A stretch of DNA of 64,000 bases from Chromobotia macracanthus (GCA_036877525.1 JAZGTH010000073.1:1449501-1513500), one strand, 5' to 3'; shown: positions 1 through 12,862, numbered from the stretch's first letter. The notes: generated from the sequence alone by a model not told the origin. Made by a program: numbers and translations.

Positions 1-2337
1 CTGTAATACTAGGGTTTGGCAAATGCGCGTACACAGCAATTCAGTAAATACATAATATATTTTATTTAGGCTATATTTTAAAATAATTGTGTAAAATAAT
101 ACAATTTTATTTATACATATAATTCCATATAACTATTTTATATATAGCTAAAACTTAATATATAAGTTAATGTTTAGAATATGCAGACTGTAAATATATA
201 AATGTAAAATTAATAAATGCAGGAACACTAAACTAAACTATGAAATATATGCTCCATTATGATAAGAACTGTTTTTGCTGCATCAGAGCAGCAAAGGCAT
301 TGTTTGTCGATTTAGGGGATCATTTTACAGATTGATTTATTTACTTCCACATTAAACAAATATCAAGCCACATGCGGCAGTGCAATACTGTAATTTTACC
401 ATATATATTCTTGGTTAATAAGCAGAGTCGTCTGTGAGTTATTGATAGAAACACTGTGGTTGTGGTGCTGTGTGGCCCCACACTTCACCTGTCACTCAGT
501 GGTGATTGGGGTGGGACTCATGGTTTATTGACTGTTTATCAGGGGGTTGCAGGATGGTGGGCATGTTTGGACCTGTGTGATTTTTTCATATGCTGCTGCT
601 GACACAAAAAGTTTCAGTTCTGCTGAAAAACAGTTACGCTGTTTAAAAGTAAGAGTTTCAGTCCAAAAGCAAATCTGTTAGAGAGAGAGAAACTCTGATT
701 CTCAGATTAAACTTTTTGTAAAACCATCTTCTGAGGAAAGATCTGGCTGCTTCAGTTTAAGATGATGAAAACAGACTGGTCAAACTGGTTTTAAAAATAA
801 AGTATAGACCTTTATAAAAAATAAAGTACCTTTATAAAATAAAGGTTTTAAAAAGGTTACATTTAATAATTTCAAGCCTTCTGGTCATAACTCAACAAAC
901 CAGTAGCAGTTAGTTTTCAGATGTTGATATTGAATAAGATACTGAAAATAATCTTTTTATGCCAATATGAATGTTATAATGAGACATCTGTTTGTTAGTA
1001 TGGGTATGATTTTGTGGATGAAACTGTTTTACTTACGGGAGCACAAAGGTATAGCAGTCACATTGCTGCATTCATTCAATTAGATACTGATGGTGCAAAA
1101 TTAAGAAGTTAATTAGAATGAATTAGGAATTGAATTAGTGAGTGAGTGATTGAAGCTGTGTCTGTTATCAGCCTGAATGATCAGCATCTGGTTATCATCT
1201 CCACCAAACTTCACTAAACATCAGACCTAAAGGTCTCACAGGACAAAAATCAAATACCTATGGCTAAAAGTCTTCAGATTTTTTTATTATTGTTTGTTTT
1301 TTATTTTCAGGGCACTTCTTGTCCTTCTTAGTTTTGGTTTTGTTGAGAATTGTGTGATTGAAATTGCATGAATTGACCTGTAGAAATCCTACACATTTCT
1401 GAAAAAGGAAAATTTCCAGTGTGTTCCATGAAAGCCATTTTCCAGCTTTCATTAAACACTCTACAGTGTGTGATAAACCTGTAAAATACTCTTTAGTCTT
1501 TATTGCTTACACCAGCAGTACATTACAACAATTAACTTGGGTTTTTACTCCTAGAGAAAGCAGCAACAGATAAATAAGCTAATAATGGCATGATGTGAAG
1601 CTAGAGAGACATTTATTTTTTCTGATATAAATAAAGCAACAAAACTAGTGTTTTCAGATACACATGCATACATGAAATTGTGAAGTATCATCAGATGTGA
1701 GGAGCTTGATTTTGTGTTGTTTTTATCCTACAGCTTTTGAAAGTTGATTAGTTTAGATCTCAAAGTTATCTGCAGAGGTTGATTGAGCACATTTATCCCC
1801 TTATGATGTACAGCATGTTTAAAGATTTGTTTAATATGTTCACCTGACCTTTTTTTTTAAAGATTTCAGATATTGGTGATTCACAAATGTGACTGAGGCT
1901 TTTTTTAGAATGTAATGTTCAACTAGTAAGAATGAACTGCTGTACTGTATATAAACTAGCATATGAAAAAGTTTTGAATTTGTTCATTTTTCTGCCTGCT
2001 GGTTTCAGAGAACCCCAAAATAAGTAACACGATTTTTCATATAAGAAATTTAAAGAATGTTTTCAGTGTATTTGTAATCAGTTCTTATGAGATTTGGAAA
2101 CTCATGCTGAATCTTTACTATAACTGTGTGTGTGTTATTTGATCATAGTAGGTTGGTTGCACCAGCTGGACATAACAGAGTTCAAGGTCCAAGGTGACTC
2201 TCCAAGTAAAGTAAAACATTTTATCCAAAGCTAAATACAAATCAATCAGTTATGTGATTGACAATTTTTTCTGGTATTTTAGTAATTCTGGTAAGATGTT
2301 GCTTGTTGTGCATGTTACAGTGTGTTCTGTGTGTTCA
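1..2337. other. AT-rich intergenic DNA, no gene seen
   Basis: No open frame here has coding character or plausible splice sites, and I recognise no protein family. The stretch is AT-rich with short homopolymer runs and looks like ordinary fish intergenic sequence. Confidence 0.6.
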
Positions 2338-2545
2338 CACATAACTGACACATATCACCACATCACACATAACTGACACGTATCACCACATCACACATAA
2401 CTGACACGTATCACCACATCACACATAACTGACACGTATCACCACATCACACATAACTGACACATATCGCCACATCACACATAACTGACACGTATCGCCA
2501 CATCACACATAACTGCCACATCACACATAACTGACACATATCCCC
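2334..2545. repeat. 28-bp minisatellite
   Basis: About seven to eight tandem copies of a 28-bp unit (core ATAACTGACAC plus TATCACCACATCACAC). Copies differ mainly at CA/CG positions, as expected from CpG decay, and one copy near 2509 is shortened. It has no coding role. Confidence 0.9.
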
Positions 2546-4423
2546 CATTTTGGGTGTCATCGCTCAGCTGTGAAAACCTGAGGATTGTCTGAATTTGTTC
2601 TGGAAAACATCACTGTTGATGATTCCAGAGTGTGTGAATGTGAACAAACACACACACTTTTCATGCGTGTAAGGGTGCTTCTTGAGGACTCTTAATATTC
2701 TTCCTGGGTTTGTGTCCTGCTTTTTACATGATGTGTGTTTGTACTGGGTAGCAGCACACAATTCTACATTTGTCAACAAAACCACTCAGAACTCTCACAA
2801 AATGTGTTGTAATCATCCATGTCTCAAAAGGGTAAAGCAGAGCAGCCCAAAAGGAGCTCTTGCAGAAAATGACCTGCAGGAAAACCTGCATAATCATTTT
2901 CTCTCCAGCTTTATAGGCAAACACTGGGCAGAAAGACATTGAGAATGAAGAAAGTTATCAACGTCGCATAATTTGAGTTTTTTGTGTTATTCTGTGTGAT
3001 ATCAGTTTATGAGTTTGTATTTGAGGTTTGGTTAGGGTTAGTGGTCAATCGCTGATCACTGTGTTTTAGATAAAACATTTTAACATATTTTAAGGATTTA
3101 ATAAGAAATATTTACAACAAATAATAACAACAAACTCAGATGATATGAGGCTATTAAAATGATACATTTTAATAGCCTTAACCCTAATCAACCATGATTT
3201 TGTAGATGCTCATAAAATGTTTGTGTTTAGTGTATAAACAGAAGACTAGACTGTATTTAAACATTTTACACTCAATTTTTACACTCAAGTTAAAACTTGA
3301 GTTTTTGATTTTATCCCCCGTCCCAGAATGCCCTTGAAAGTGATACATTCTGGAAATCACCAGGGCTTTTGTCTCTAGAGCAGAGAGACCCTGAGGTAAT
3401 TCAGTGCTATCAGCCATTAAACAGCCAGTCTGTCTCTCTCTCCCTCCCTCTCTCTTACACAAAAACACACACACACTTCTCAGTTCTCTATGCAGAGAAT
3501 GTGGTGTTGATAAAAAGGGCTTTAAAGAACAATCAAAGCTTGTCACATAATTGCACTTTAAAATATTGTACATCTCTCTCTCGGGTGTGAAATTCCCTTT
3601 AGACTCTCCTTACTTAGAGTATATTTGTAACGTGTAAAGGTCATTCTGCCTCTTCTTGTTCGCCACAAGCTTTATCAGGTTCATATGCTACAGCATATCC
3701 ATATCTTTAAACATCCCTGCACCTGCTGGAAATACAGGCAGTGTGCTGGCAACATAAAGACAGTAAAGCAACAAGATGGAAATATGGAAATATAAATGTA
3801 AATAGTCATAAATAAAAGCATTTTGGACAGCAGGACAGGCAGTTTTCACTCTGTAGGTCCCTGATAACCCTCAGGAGGTGTGATTGGTGCTGATAGGTAC
3901 TGCTGTCTGACACAGACAAATGACTTTGAGCTTTCAGTAAGTGCTTTGAGTCTGGTGTCCGTCACTTGTGAAGCTGCAGGACACAATCATATTTACGTGT
4001 CATCTTCACATGCCCTGCCAATGAAGCAAATCAGATTTCAGTGGGGATGGAACTTAACAGTGGTAGATTGTGAAAACTTTTTCCACTGAAGACCAGGAGA
4101 CTTGGATTCTCTTCAACAGAAGTCTTTATTGTAGAAAATTATGAACATGAGTCTACATGTCAGAGCATACTGCTCGGGCACTACAGTCTTTTAAGTCTGA
4201 CTTAAAATGAACACATTGCATTTATAGCCATTTTGAGAGGCAATCCCTTCATATAGAAATAAAGCACTCAGGTGACAACGGTAAACAAAGCACAGAGAAA
4301 AGTAACAAAGCACAGAGAAAAGTAACAAACCCCAGAGGCTCACCAACCCTTATTTCCATTCACACAATTGCTTCACTCAGACCACTTCATTAGCCAGCAA
4401 TTCAGGGAGGGTTAGATTTGCAT
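2546..4423. other. intergenic DNA, no gene seen
   Basis: Open frames of up to 129 codons occur on both strands but overlap one another, lack recognisable domains and sit in low-complexity sequence. A short CT/CA tract lies near 3430-3475. Confidence 0.55.
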
Positions 4424-4645
4424 TTACATTTATTCATTTAGCAGACGCTTTTATCCAAAGCGACTTACAAGTGTGGGATACAACAAGCGAGTCAACCTGA
4501 AGAGGCAACTAGACACAATAAGTGCTCACAATACAAGTTTCAGACATTGCTAAGAGTATCATATGCTACAACTTTTTTTTTAAGATGAGGTTAAGTGCTC
4601 ACGAAAGAGATGTGTTTTCAACTGTCTTTTGAATATTGCCAGGTG
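4424..4645 (+). repeat. teleost SINE-like interspersed repeat
   Basis: Contains the widespread fish motif CAGACGCTTTTATCCAAAGC followed by GACTTACAA, preceded by an AT-rich ACATTTA tail. The region after it (TAAGTGCTCAC, AGAGATGTGTTTTCAA) is shared with the reverse-orientation copy near 43740-43850. I cannot name the Repbase family with certainty. It resembles the conserved tail common to fish SINEs and their partner LINEs. Confidence 0.7.
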
Positions 4646-5839
4646 CACCAAAAGATGCACCAAAAGGCAATTATATGCTACTGTGTTTATCCTAAATGCC
4701 CAATGCAATGTATATCACTGTACATTTAAAGGTATATCACTGTATATTTACGATGTTTATCACTGTATTTAGTATATATACAATGTATATTACTGTATAT
4801 ATCATATTTATTATTAAGGTAAGGGAGAGAAAAAGAATCAATTTTGCTTTTCCACATAAAGACAGATTTTGTTCTGTCAAACAGCTCTGCTGTTTGCTTC
4901 TGGCAGATTGTTTCAAAGTCTCATTTTAAATATCACTGCAAATCAGTTTAAAGATTATAATAGTCATATCAGTATTCATCATGATAATCACTTTTGATAA
5001 TCACTTGACACATCACTTTTCATTACAATAACGTCAACCATTTATACAACTAACATCTATACAAATATACAACCATTTTTCCTTTAACTATGTACAATTT
5101 GGCAAAGCAGCTCTGTTTTTTTATTTGAATGATGTTTGAATGAATTTGCTTTTGAGTTTTTGACAAACGTCTTTCAAACGTGTGTCATGATCTCTCAAGT
5201 GTGTCTGTATTAAACACATTTGATGTTTCTAAATCAGTCCAATGTTTCAGAAAAGTGAGTATAGACTGAGGTCAGTAGATCTCTCTGTTGAATTCTGTGT
5301 ATTAGTCTTTGTGGAAGTTTGTTTGTGTTAGATTGTTCAGAAATGTGTTGTTTAACGGTGTGGTCTGTTGAAGAGATTAATAAAACATCAGCTTTGGATC
5401 TTGTTATTTATTAGTAGAATTAGTAGAAACTTCTTATTTACTCTGGCTAAATCCTCACTCTCTTTTTTATTAGGTATCAGCAAAGTGTTTCTGCGTTCCA
5501 CATTTCTTCACAGCGTCATAAAACGTGACCTCTAACGGCAAAAATTGCATACATTGTGCCTTTGTTTGCAGAAGTGTGGAAGGAATTGAAGCAGTTGATT
5601 GGTTCAGTTGACTTTAATGGCTCTTGATAGCAGTAAGAGCAGCAAAGCAGATAATTTCCTTCAGTTTAGTGTTTGGCCCTAACACATTTGAACAGATGTT
5701 TTGTGAGCTAAGAGTTCTTGTAATGTTTTTCTTCACATCATAAGAAATGTTGGAGCAGCAGAAAATGCATGCCAGGTTCCCATAACACCAGCCAATGAGT
5801 GAGAAATGCATCAGAAACCCACAACACCACAAGTCTTGT
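4646..5839. other. intergenic DNA, no gene seen
   Basis: AT-rich sequence with a short degenerate tandem motif (TATCACTGTA-type) at about 4705-4795. No coding signal or RNA gene was recognised. Confidence 0.5.
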
Positions 5840-6310
5840 TCATTTATTTACATTAGCATTAGATTTTAGTCATTTTATTCAAATCGACTTACAAATGAGA
5901 GCGCTTTTAACGTTTACCATAAAAGCCAATATGCCTAACCTACAAAGCTACATTTACAAGTAGGAATAGTTCTGATGCTAAATTACACGTTAGAATATTG
6001 GGGATTAGTCAGGTGTCTGCAGAACAGGTATGTTTTCAGTCATTTTTTGAGGGTTGTGATGGTCTGGGAAAATCAGGTGGAGGCTGGCAGCTCATTCCAC
6101 CAGAGAGGAACAGAATAGGAAAATGTGATCTCATGCCTTGTTGTGAGGGAATAATCAGATGTTGCTTGTTTACAGAACTTAGATGACAGGAGACATATAT
6201 CTCAAGGAGAGAGTTGAGGTCAGAGTTTTGGTGTCCGTTCTGAAGGCCAGGGTCAGAAATTTAAATATGATTCAGGCACCTACAGGTAGTCAGTGGAGTG
6301 AAACACTCTG
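5840..6310 (+). repeat. degenerate SINE/LINE-tail-type interspersed repeat
   Basis: The start carries a decayed form of the conserved tail (TTCAAATCGACTTACAAATG). The following text, with a phrase equivalent to CTCATTCCACCAGAGAGGAA, resembles a very common teleost dispersed repeat. The open frame inside it is best explained by the repeat, not by a gene. Confidence 0.55.
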
Positions 6311-6489
6311 AGCCTAGGTATTAAACCTTCTGCAATGAATTCTGCATTTAAATACTGTACAGACTTAAGATTTGATTTTGTAGATATATTCAGTCTCGCT
6401 TTTACCTTTACCAGTTCTCAATAAAATAAGGATGTCAAATTTGTGTACTGAATCGCACAATGAAGTTCAGGCTAAGTATTATGACCCAT

Positions 6490-6715
6490 ACTAAGAATTT
6501 GTCCTTTGCATTTAACCCAAGTTAGTGCACACACACACACATTGGGGTAGTGAGCTGTGAACACTACAAACTGTTATCACACACCCAGAGCAGTGGGGAG
6601 CCTGGGGAACAAATGAGTCTTGCTCAAGGGCACCTTGGTTGTTCTTTTAGGCATTGTAAATTGAACCTGTGACCCTATGGATACAAGTCACACCCTCTAA
6701 CCAAGTGGTGATGAT
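6490..6715 (+). repeat. dispersed repeat with 'CTTGCTCAAGGGCACC' motif
   Basis: The phrases GGGGAGCCTGGGGAACAA, CTTGCTCAAGGGCACC and ATTGAACCTGTGACC followed by CTCTAACCAAG form the familiar core of a high-copy teleost repeat. A short CA microsatellite lies inside it. The family name is not assigned. Confidence 0.6.
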
Positions 6716-7634
6716 GATCTTTCCTTCAAGAAATTGAAACACATCCAGTTGTCTTTGTGTGTACTGGTCAAAGTGTCCCCACACTGTCTGCTTTCTTGAC
6801 TGTGGAGCATAAGGAGAGTAGTAAATCGCCCCCTGTTAAAAACTGGTTCAGTGTGTAAGAGCTGCGGGAGAACATTGTTTGGTGTTTGTCAGGCCTGTAC
6901 GAATCATTAGTGAGGGTGTTTTATCTGTTATCAGCAGGAAAGAACAGGCATATTTGCAAGTAAATGTGATTTCAGAATATAATGAAAGATGTTGTCTTTA
7001 GTTAAGTGTGGTCATTTTTATGCTGTTTAAGAGATTGAGATTCACCCTCATCATAGATTAGGTCTTGTTGGGTCACCACTGTCAGAAACAGAATGTTGTT
7101 AAAGTCTTTCATATAAGCTTTCCTTACCTTCACCTCAGTTACATAATGAAAAATGACAGTGACCGTCAATTCAAGAACTTTGAATTACCACCCCAGATGT
7201 GCTTTCATCCTGTCAAAGACTCCATCTATATAACACCATAAGGTGTTATTCAGAGGATAATTGAAGTCTACAAAAGCCTCAAAGTGCTTCTTTCAAAGGT
7301 TTATGTTATCTTCAAGAATACACTTGTGGATATCTGGACAATATAAGATTTTGTCACTAACCAATCAAATTGATTGAACCTTTTTAAAAGACATTGAGAA
7401 AGCTGTCATTTCCTCTCAGAATAACTGACAAAAGATTAAAGATTCCTTTAAGCTCTGATGTGTAAAGGAGGTTAAAACCACATATTTATTCTGTATCAAG
7501 TGTTTTGTTAGGTAACCATTTCTGGATGAGTCTGAGATGGGAAACGGTGGTGAGATTTCCTTTTATAATCTTATTCTTGTCTTTGAATTTTTGTGTGTAC
7601 GTGAGTTTATCAAATGTCCCCACAACAATGGTAA
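6716..7634. other. intergenic DNA, no gene seen
   Basis: No coding exon, RNA gene or clear repeat was recognised. Confidence 0.5.
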
Positions 7635-7830
7635 AAGTCACAAGTGAAATTGATTATTAAACTAAATTAATTTTGTGAAGATGTAAAAATGCAGAAAGGT
7701 TTCTGTGGGGGTTAGCTTTGGGGTAGGGAGATATATTAGGGAGAATATTCTAATTGTCCATAAGGGTGAGGGGATAGAATATTCAGTTTGTACAGTATAA
7801 AAGTCATTGTGTCTATATTATAGAAAACAT
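7620..7830. repeat. dispersed repeat shared with 47832-47970
   Basis: The stretch shares ordered phrases with 47832-47970: ATTGATTATTAAAC, TGTAAAAATGCA, GGTTTCTGTG, GGTTAG, then GGAATATTC/AGAATATTC and GTTTGTACAGTATAAAAGTC. Two widely separated copies in one window point to a high-copy element. Its class is unknown to me. Confidence 0.7.
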
Positions 7831-8719
7831 ATAGTGTGTATGTGTGAGTTTCCAATGTGCATTATAAACAGCAATTCTAAAAACTCAAGCTAACATATTT
7901 TGCATGGACTCACATAGACTCATAAGTCTTCATGTGGATCATTACTAAAAATGTCATTCATGGGTGGCTTGAGAATGTTCTACACTTAAAGATATTTGGA
8001 CAAATATCAGCTAAAGCAACAGACACCATATATTTGTCAGGGACAGATTGGCTAATATTGATGATGAATGCTGCTCTCCACAGTCTTGTTGTTAAAAGTG
8101 CAGTTCTGTTTCTAGTTTGTCCCAGTTCTCAGACTATGGACCTGACGTTTTAAAGCTTTCTCTCATTTGTAGCGAGAAACTTAAGCAAGTTGGCTTGATA
8201 ACCATTGGAGATTTGTTGATGGGAAGCTCCGTGGAAGCTCTGTGTTTTCTAATCTTTTACTTGATCGCAGCAGAAGTTAAAGGCCAGACAGGAAGCACCC
8301 CTGCAAGGAATTGTGCAGAATGTGGAGCAGAGACAAAACTTTATCACAAGCGTTATCAAAGGTTATCACTTTATCTTCAGTGGTATTGTGACTGACCAAG
8401 CAGAAGGAAATCCTGGAAACCCTAACCCTAAACGGTTATGGGGCCTGTGCGAACATCGCTAGCATAACAGTCAGCATCTTTGTTGATGTTTTTCTTGACC
8501 ATTTTCGACCATTGACAAGACAAGGTGTTAAAGGACCATTTTCGAACCAGGAGTGTAAAGCACTTCAGTATACTTGATTTTAGTACTTAAGTATTACTTG
8601 GGGGATCTGTACTTTACAGTATAATTTAACTGAATACTTGTGTTTAAATAAATTTTTACATAATTACATCCTTACCATTTTTTACACTTGAAAAGAACTC
8701 ATTACATTTTGCACATACT
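7831..8719. other. intergenic DNA, no gene seen
   Basis: No recognisable coding sequence. A short telomere-like CCCTAA motif lies at about 8420-8435. Confidence 0.5.
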
Positions 8720-9893
8720 CAGGGCTGGTAGAGCGGGCAATTGTCTATGTCTTTGGACTTGGGGGTGGGTCCTCCATAATTGTAACCTCCCTATATGCTA
8801 GTTTAATGACAGGCAGCAAATTCTCTTTCTCCATTGGACTGTCACTCACCTAGAGTGAAACCAATGAATGCCAATGTATTGTCAGTAGGTCCTGCCCTCT
8901 GAATGTATTAAGAAACAGGATACAATGATCAAAATGCAACTTCTTTGTAGCTGCCATTAATACAAACATTTTCTGTGGCTGTTAAGCAAACGGCTAAACA
9001 GGCACACAAATAAGTGCAGCATATGTAAGTTGTCGTCATTGTAATGTATTGTAAAAATAAACTGGGTTTTGTGCTGTTAACCAGCTTATTGTAATTTAAA
9101 AAGCATGCAAGAGTCATCAACATGTTGTGTCTGTAGTGGAAGCTTTGAAATTGTGTGTGGAAAGACATTGCGTCAGAAGCTGACCAGCAGAATACTGTAA
9201 AAGTAAATACTTTGCATTAAAAGTCAAAGATCAAACACACTCGAGCATTTTTAATGTTTCAAAAAAGTACTTCAGTCTGTACCCTCTATATTTCACTACT
9301 GTTTGCGTTACTGCTCTAACATAATACTTAATTTTATATTTTAAATCATCTGTTGTTATATTTATTTAAAAAAGCATAACATTTTAGGAAGAAATGAATT
9401 ATTCTTTCTGCTTAGTAGTTTGTCTTTTACTTCCACTAGCATTTGATTTGTGTATATAGTGCATATTTAAGGTATAGTACTGCAATACTAAATGTGGTTT
9501 TATAGACTATAATGCTAAAAATATAATAAAGGTGTTGATGTTTATGTACTGAAGTGGTGTCCAGGAACTGTTCATCTGCAATTATTTGTTAGCAGTGTAA
9601 TGTTATCTTGTATTTTCTTGTATTTTTTTTTTGTTATCTTGTCATTTTACTGTATAGAATAGTGGGTGCGTGTATTGCTGTTAATGAATTACTAAACACA
9701 TCTATTACTGAACCTAAAAAATTTTAGTCAGTGTGGCTTTATGAGCAATTTCTGCGTACATTATACAGTAACTTAAAAAATAATCACGTTAAACATTTGG
9801 GGGAAAAGTATTGGGACAAAACGTGGAGGAGGAAGGCAGGGGCCTGCAAAATAAATTTTGTCTAGGGTCTCCAAATGTCTAGAACCGGCCCTG
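8720..9893. mobile_element. probable non-autonomous hAT-type DNA transposon, degraded
   Basis: The left end begins CAGGGCTGGTAGAG and the right end finishes CTAGAACCGGCCCTG. The outer ten or so bases are imperfect inverted repeats of the CAGGG type typical of hAT elements. The inner right end (TTTTGTCTAGGGTCTCC) resembles ends of fish hAT relics. No transposase is encoded. I could not find a convincing 8-bp target duplication, so the boundaries are tentative. Confidence 0.45.
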
Positions 9894-11117
9894 AACAAAC
9901 CAACTGAATTGTGCTTATGTCCATCTTAATATAATGTTGATCCGCCTATTAGATTTATTTTACCATACAATGTAACTGGCCAAACATGTTCATTGGTCAT
10001 TGGAAAGTGACATCATATCTCATCAATTACCAAAATGCACTTTGACCTGTTCCTGAGACAAATGATAAGAATCACTGTATTAGCAGCTTGTGAGAGGCTC
10101 TTCAGCGCTAAAATAGCTGGGTTAGACTTAACCGTTCAGAAAATCAGCTACTGCTGAAGTGTAGCATGTTGCATGTTTTCATGTTTAGTGTGTATTGCTG
10201 TCTGATAGTTAAATTAGTTCTTAAGCTAAAAGCTAGAGATAAACATTTTATGCAGTTCCTTCACTTCATATTGTTAAAAATAACATTCTTGATGTTACTT
10301 TTATTTTTTAACACAATGTAATGTTTTTTTTACTTAGATATTTTAATTGATTAAAATCTTCACTCACAATCTGTACTTTCACTCTATGTTTTTGAGTACA
10401 TTTTACACCCCTATTTCAGACAAATGGGTTGGCAAAAAGGAGCTACATTTGCAATGAGATAACCCTTACTGGGGATTAGAATAAAGGGAGGAAAATCAGT
10501 GGCCATTTTCTCTTTGTAACACTATTTATTGAAAAACCCTCAGCATAATTGTAATTAGGACATAAAACAAAATCTTCTGAATAATTAGTGAAAGAGCCTA
10601 ACAAACACATAACACGGAAACTTGTATATAACTTTTTCTTACCAAAGGGTCATGTAGGAAACAATCCTCACCCATTTCCGAAAGGCTGCATTATTTTTCT
10701 CTGCATGAGTGAGAATCACAAATTACAATGATTTATAACACAAAATATCTTCATTATAAGTGTGTATGAGATCTTGTTTGAGATTTGACTTTATTTAAAA
10801 TAAAATACAGTCATAAACACAAACGAGGCACAGTGTGCAACAGTAAATGTATTGGATTATGGTCGTATGACTTAGTCTGTGGTATTACTATTTGTAAAAG
10901 CTACAGTTTGAAGATGGACATATTGTGTTGACATTGTATCTGGGTTAGGAACTCTAATAAATTTAAATAAAAAAAAAATTTGCACACTATGGGCAATGTA
11001 CTATATTGTCTCACTATTAAAAGTAGTCTGTGTGGCTGTATGCATTTAACAACATTAAGATACATTCATAAAAATAAGCACTTGTCAAAGAAAGAATAAT
11101 GGTCCACAGATTCTGTG
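9894..11117. other. intergenic DNA and 3' flank of tmem121
   Basis: AT-rich with no coding signal. On the minus strand an AATAAA (plus-strand TTTATT at 10790-10795) lies about 330 bases past the tmem121 stop and could be its poly(A) signal. That is inference only. Confidence 0.4.
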
Positions 11118-12068
11118 TCACATATGTTCACAGGTAGCCACCTCAGGTAGTGCAGTCTGCTCCTGATGTGCTTTCTGTGTAGGGCTCTGCACAACACGAC
11201 TCGACACCACTAAGTTCTTCTGTAATTCTATTCCAAACACTGGCAGAGTGTTCTGCAGCTGCCTCCTGTACTGCACAAAACTGCACATTTTCAGAAGAAT
11301 GGCTAGTATGTTTTTGCCCATGAGTATCCCAGACAATCTGTTATCTTTATAGAGGAGTAGATTTCCTCCACGGATGAAGAGAGTTACAACGTTAATAGTG
11401 ACCAAACTCAGGATGGGGTACAGCATCATCCTGTGGGGACTGATGTTGATGCCCTGCATGCTGATCTCACTTAGAGACACACAAGGCAGCACTAAAAGAA
11501 GAATATAGCAGTAGAAAAACATTAATCCTTCCACCCAGAGAGGAAGCCCTTTCTTCTGTGGTTCCCACAGGTTGGCCTGGATGTCCAAAACATCTAACAG
11601 ATCCATCATCACCCAAAACAAGCGGTTTCTGATCTCCTCTTTCTTTCTTAAAGCTTTCACATACTCCATGTGGTCAACAGCTACCAAAATAACAAAGAGT
11701 AGAGGAATACAGATGGAGAGCAGGAGAGTCAAAGCTTTTCGTGCTAATGCATCCAGACTTTTGTGGTCAGCCTTGTAGTTTTGGTAAACAAAATACACCT
11801 TAATCTCCAAGACAAAAATGTATAGAAACCAGAGGATCATGGCGTAGCCTCGTTTTGCTGTCCTCACCTCAGCTCCCACCCACACGGCCACGTACCGCAG
11901 GATGATGAGGAAGCAGAGGTCTCCCACCATCACCATGATGCAGATGCCGATCTTTCCCGAGCCGTGATTCTGTTCGACAAGGTATGCATCCATTAGCACC
12001 ATACTGCTCACGATTATGACAGCAGACAAGCATACGTGTGGCTTATTAGTGGAAGGGGGGAGCACCAT
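11118..12068 (-). CDS. tmem121: transmembrane protein 121 (TMEM121)
   Basis: A single coding exon encodes 316 aa, close to the roughly 319 aa of mammalian TMEM121. The start is the ATG at 12068, giving MVLPPSTNKPHVCL, which matches the family N-terminus; the frame is open 13 codons further up but without an ATG. Conserved family blocks include MDAYLVEQN, RYVAVWVGAEVRTAKRGYA, ILWFLYIFVLEIK, ARKALTLLLS, RLFWVMMDLLDVLD and MMLYPILSL. Several hydrophobic segments (roughly residues 15-35, 42-62, 80-100, 120-140, 185-205, 225-245) predict a multipass membrane protein. The tail after about residue 285 is hydrophilic and poorly conserved. The molecular role of TMEM121 is not well established, so none is assigned. 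There is no frameshift or missing segment, and the gene stands alone on the minus strand. Confidence 0.93.
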   Translation of the reverse strand: MVLPPSTNKPHVCLSAVIIVSSMVLMDAYLVEQNHGSGKIGICIMVMVGDLCFLIILRYVAVWVGAEVRTAKRGYAMILWFLYIFVLEIKVYFVYQNYKADHKSLDALARKALTLLLSICIPLLFVILVAVDHMEYVKALRKKEEIRNRLFWVMMDLLDVLDIQANLWEPQKKGLPLWVEGLMFFYCYILLLVLPCVSLSEISMQGINISPHRMMLYPILSLVTINVVTLFIRGGNLLLYKDNRLSGILMGKNILAILLKMCSFVQYRRQLQNTLPVFGIELQKNLVVSSRVVQSPTQKAHQEQTALPEVATCEHM

Positions 12069-12117
12069 CCTGTCCCAGTGGCAGGGAGGTGGACCTTGAT
12101 TGGTCAATTTGAGGAGT

Positions 12118-12150
12118 TCAGGCTGTTCTCCTCCCCAGCTCTGCTCCCAT
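12118..12150 (-). promoter_or_regulatory. upstream ORF in the tmem121 leader (10 codons)
   Basis: On the minus strand an ATG at 12150 in a strong Kozak context (GCAGCCATGG) opens a 10-residue frame, MGAELGRRTA, ending in TGA at 12118, 49 nt before the tmem121 ATG. It would lie in the leader if the acceptor TTTTCTAG, with the exon starting at 12163, is used. Such an upstream ORF would be expected to reduce translation of the main frame. Leader extent is inferred, not observed. Confidence 0.5.
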
Positions 12151-12162
12151 GGCTGCGCCCAG

Positions 12163-12541
12163 TCTAGAAAAGATCTCAGCTGATGCTACACTACAGTTGC
12201 ATTTAACACACTTGTGTAACAGCTGAAAACCTACTTTATCAGCGGTCAGCACACATGATTTGCAAGACCCAATTACAGCTGTAATCCACATGAACAGTGA
12301 CACAAACACAAACTGCTTCTCTTGAATTTGTTAAATCCTGTAGTCAGACATATTCCTTCAAAATCCCTCAGTAGTAATCCCCAGGGAGGATGGAGATGTT
12401 TTCCGTGGTGGCTTTTGATGTCAGCACAGGAGAGTTGTTGACAGAAGAAGAGCATTTTTTGAGTCAAACTCATAATAAAGTGAGAACCTGCCCTTAAAAT
12501 ATTACAACAGAAAAGTTATCATAGGTAAAAATCTACTTACT
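12163..12541 (-). other. putative tmem121 5' UTR intron
   Basis: Minus-strand text shows a strong donor, GTAAGTAGAT, at 12540-12531, and a plausible acceptor, TTTTCTAG, ending at 12164. Together they would form a 377-base intron in the untranslated leader. TMEM121-like genes with a single coding exon commonly have a non-coding first exon. There is no transcript evidence here. Confidence 0.45.
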
Positions 12542-12747
12542 GTTGCTGTAAAGCATTGCTCTGTCCTGCTAATGGTGCTGTTGTGTCACTGGTATGTTTG
12601 AGTGTGAATGCAGATGGTGTCTGGGTTTAGGCAGTGAGCTGCTGTGTGTGTCTGCTGTCAGCTATTCTCTCTTCTCTCTCACACGGTCTCCTCTGCCGCT
12701 TGAATCCACATGCTGCTTCAGGAACACTCATATATGAACCTGGAATC

Positions 12748-12862
12748 ATCTCTCTCTCTCTGTCTCTCTCCCTCCCTCCCTCTCTCTTTCTCTCTTTCTC
12801 TCCCTCCCTCCCTATCTCTCTCTCTCTCTCTCTCTGTCTGTCTGTCTGTCTGTCTGTCTGTG
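12748..12862. repeat. CT / CTGT microsatellite
   Basis: Interrupted (TC)n with CCCT blocks, ending in a (CTGT)n run. The overlapping serine/leucine-rich frames are artefacts of the repeat. Confidence 0.9.
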
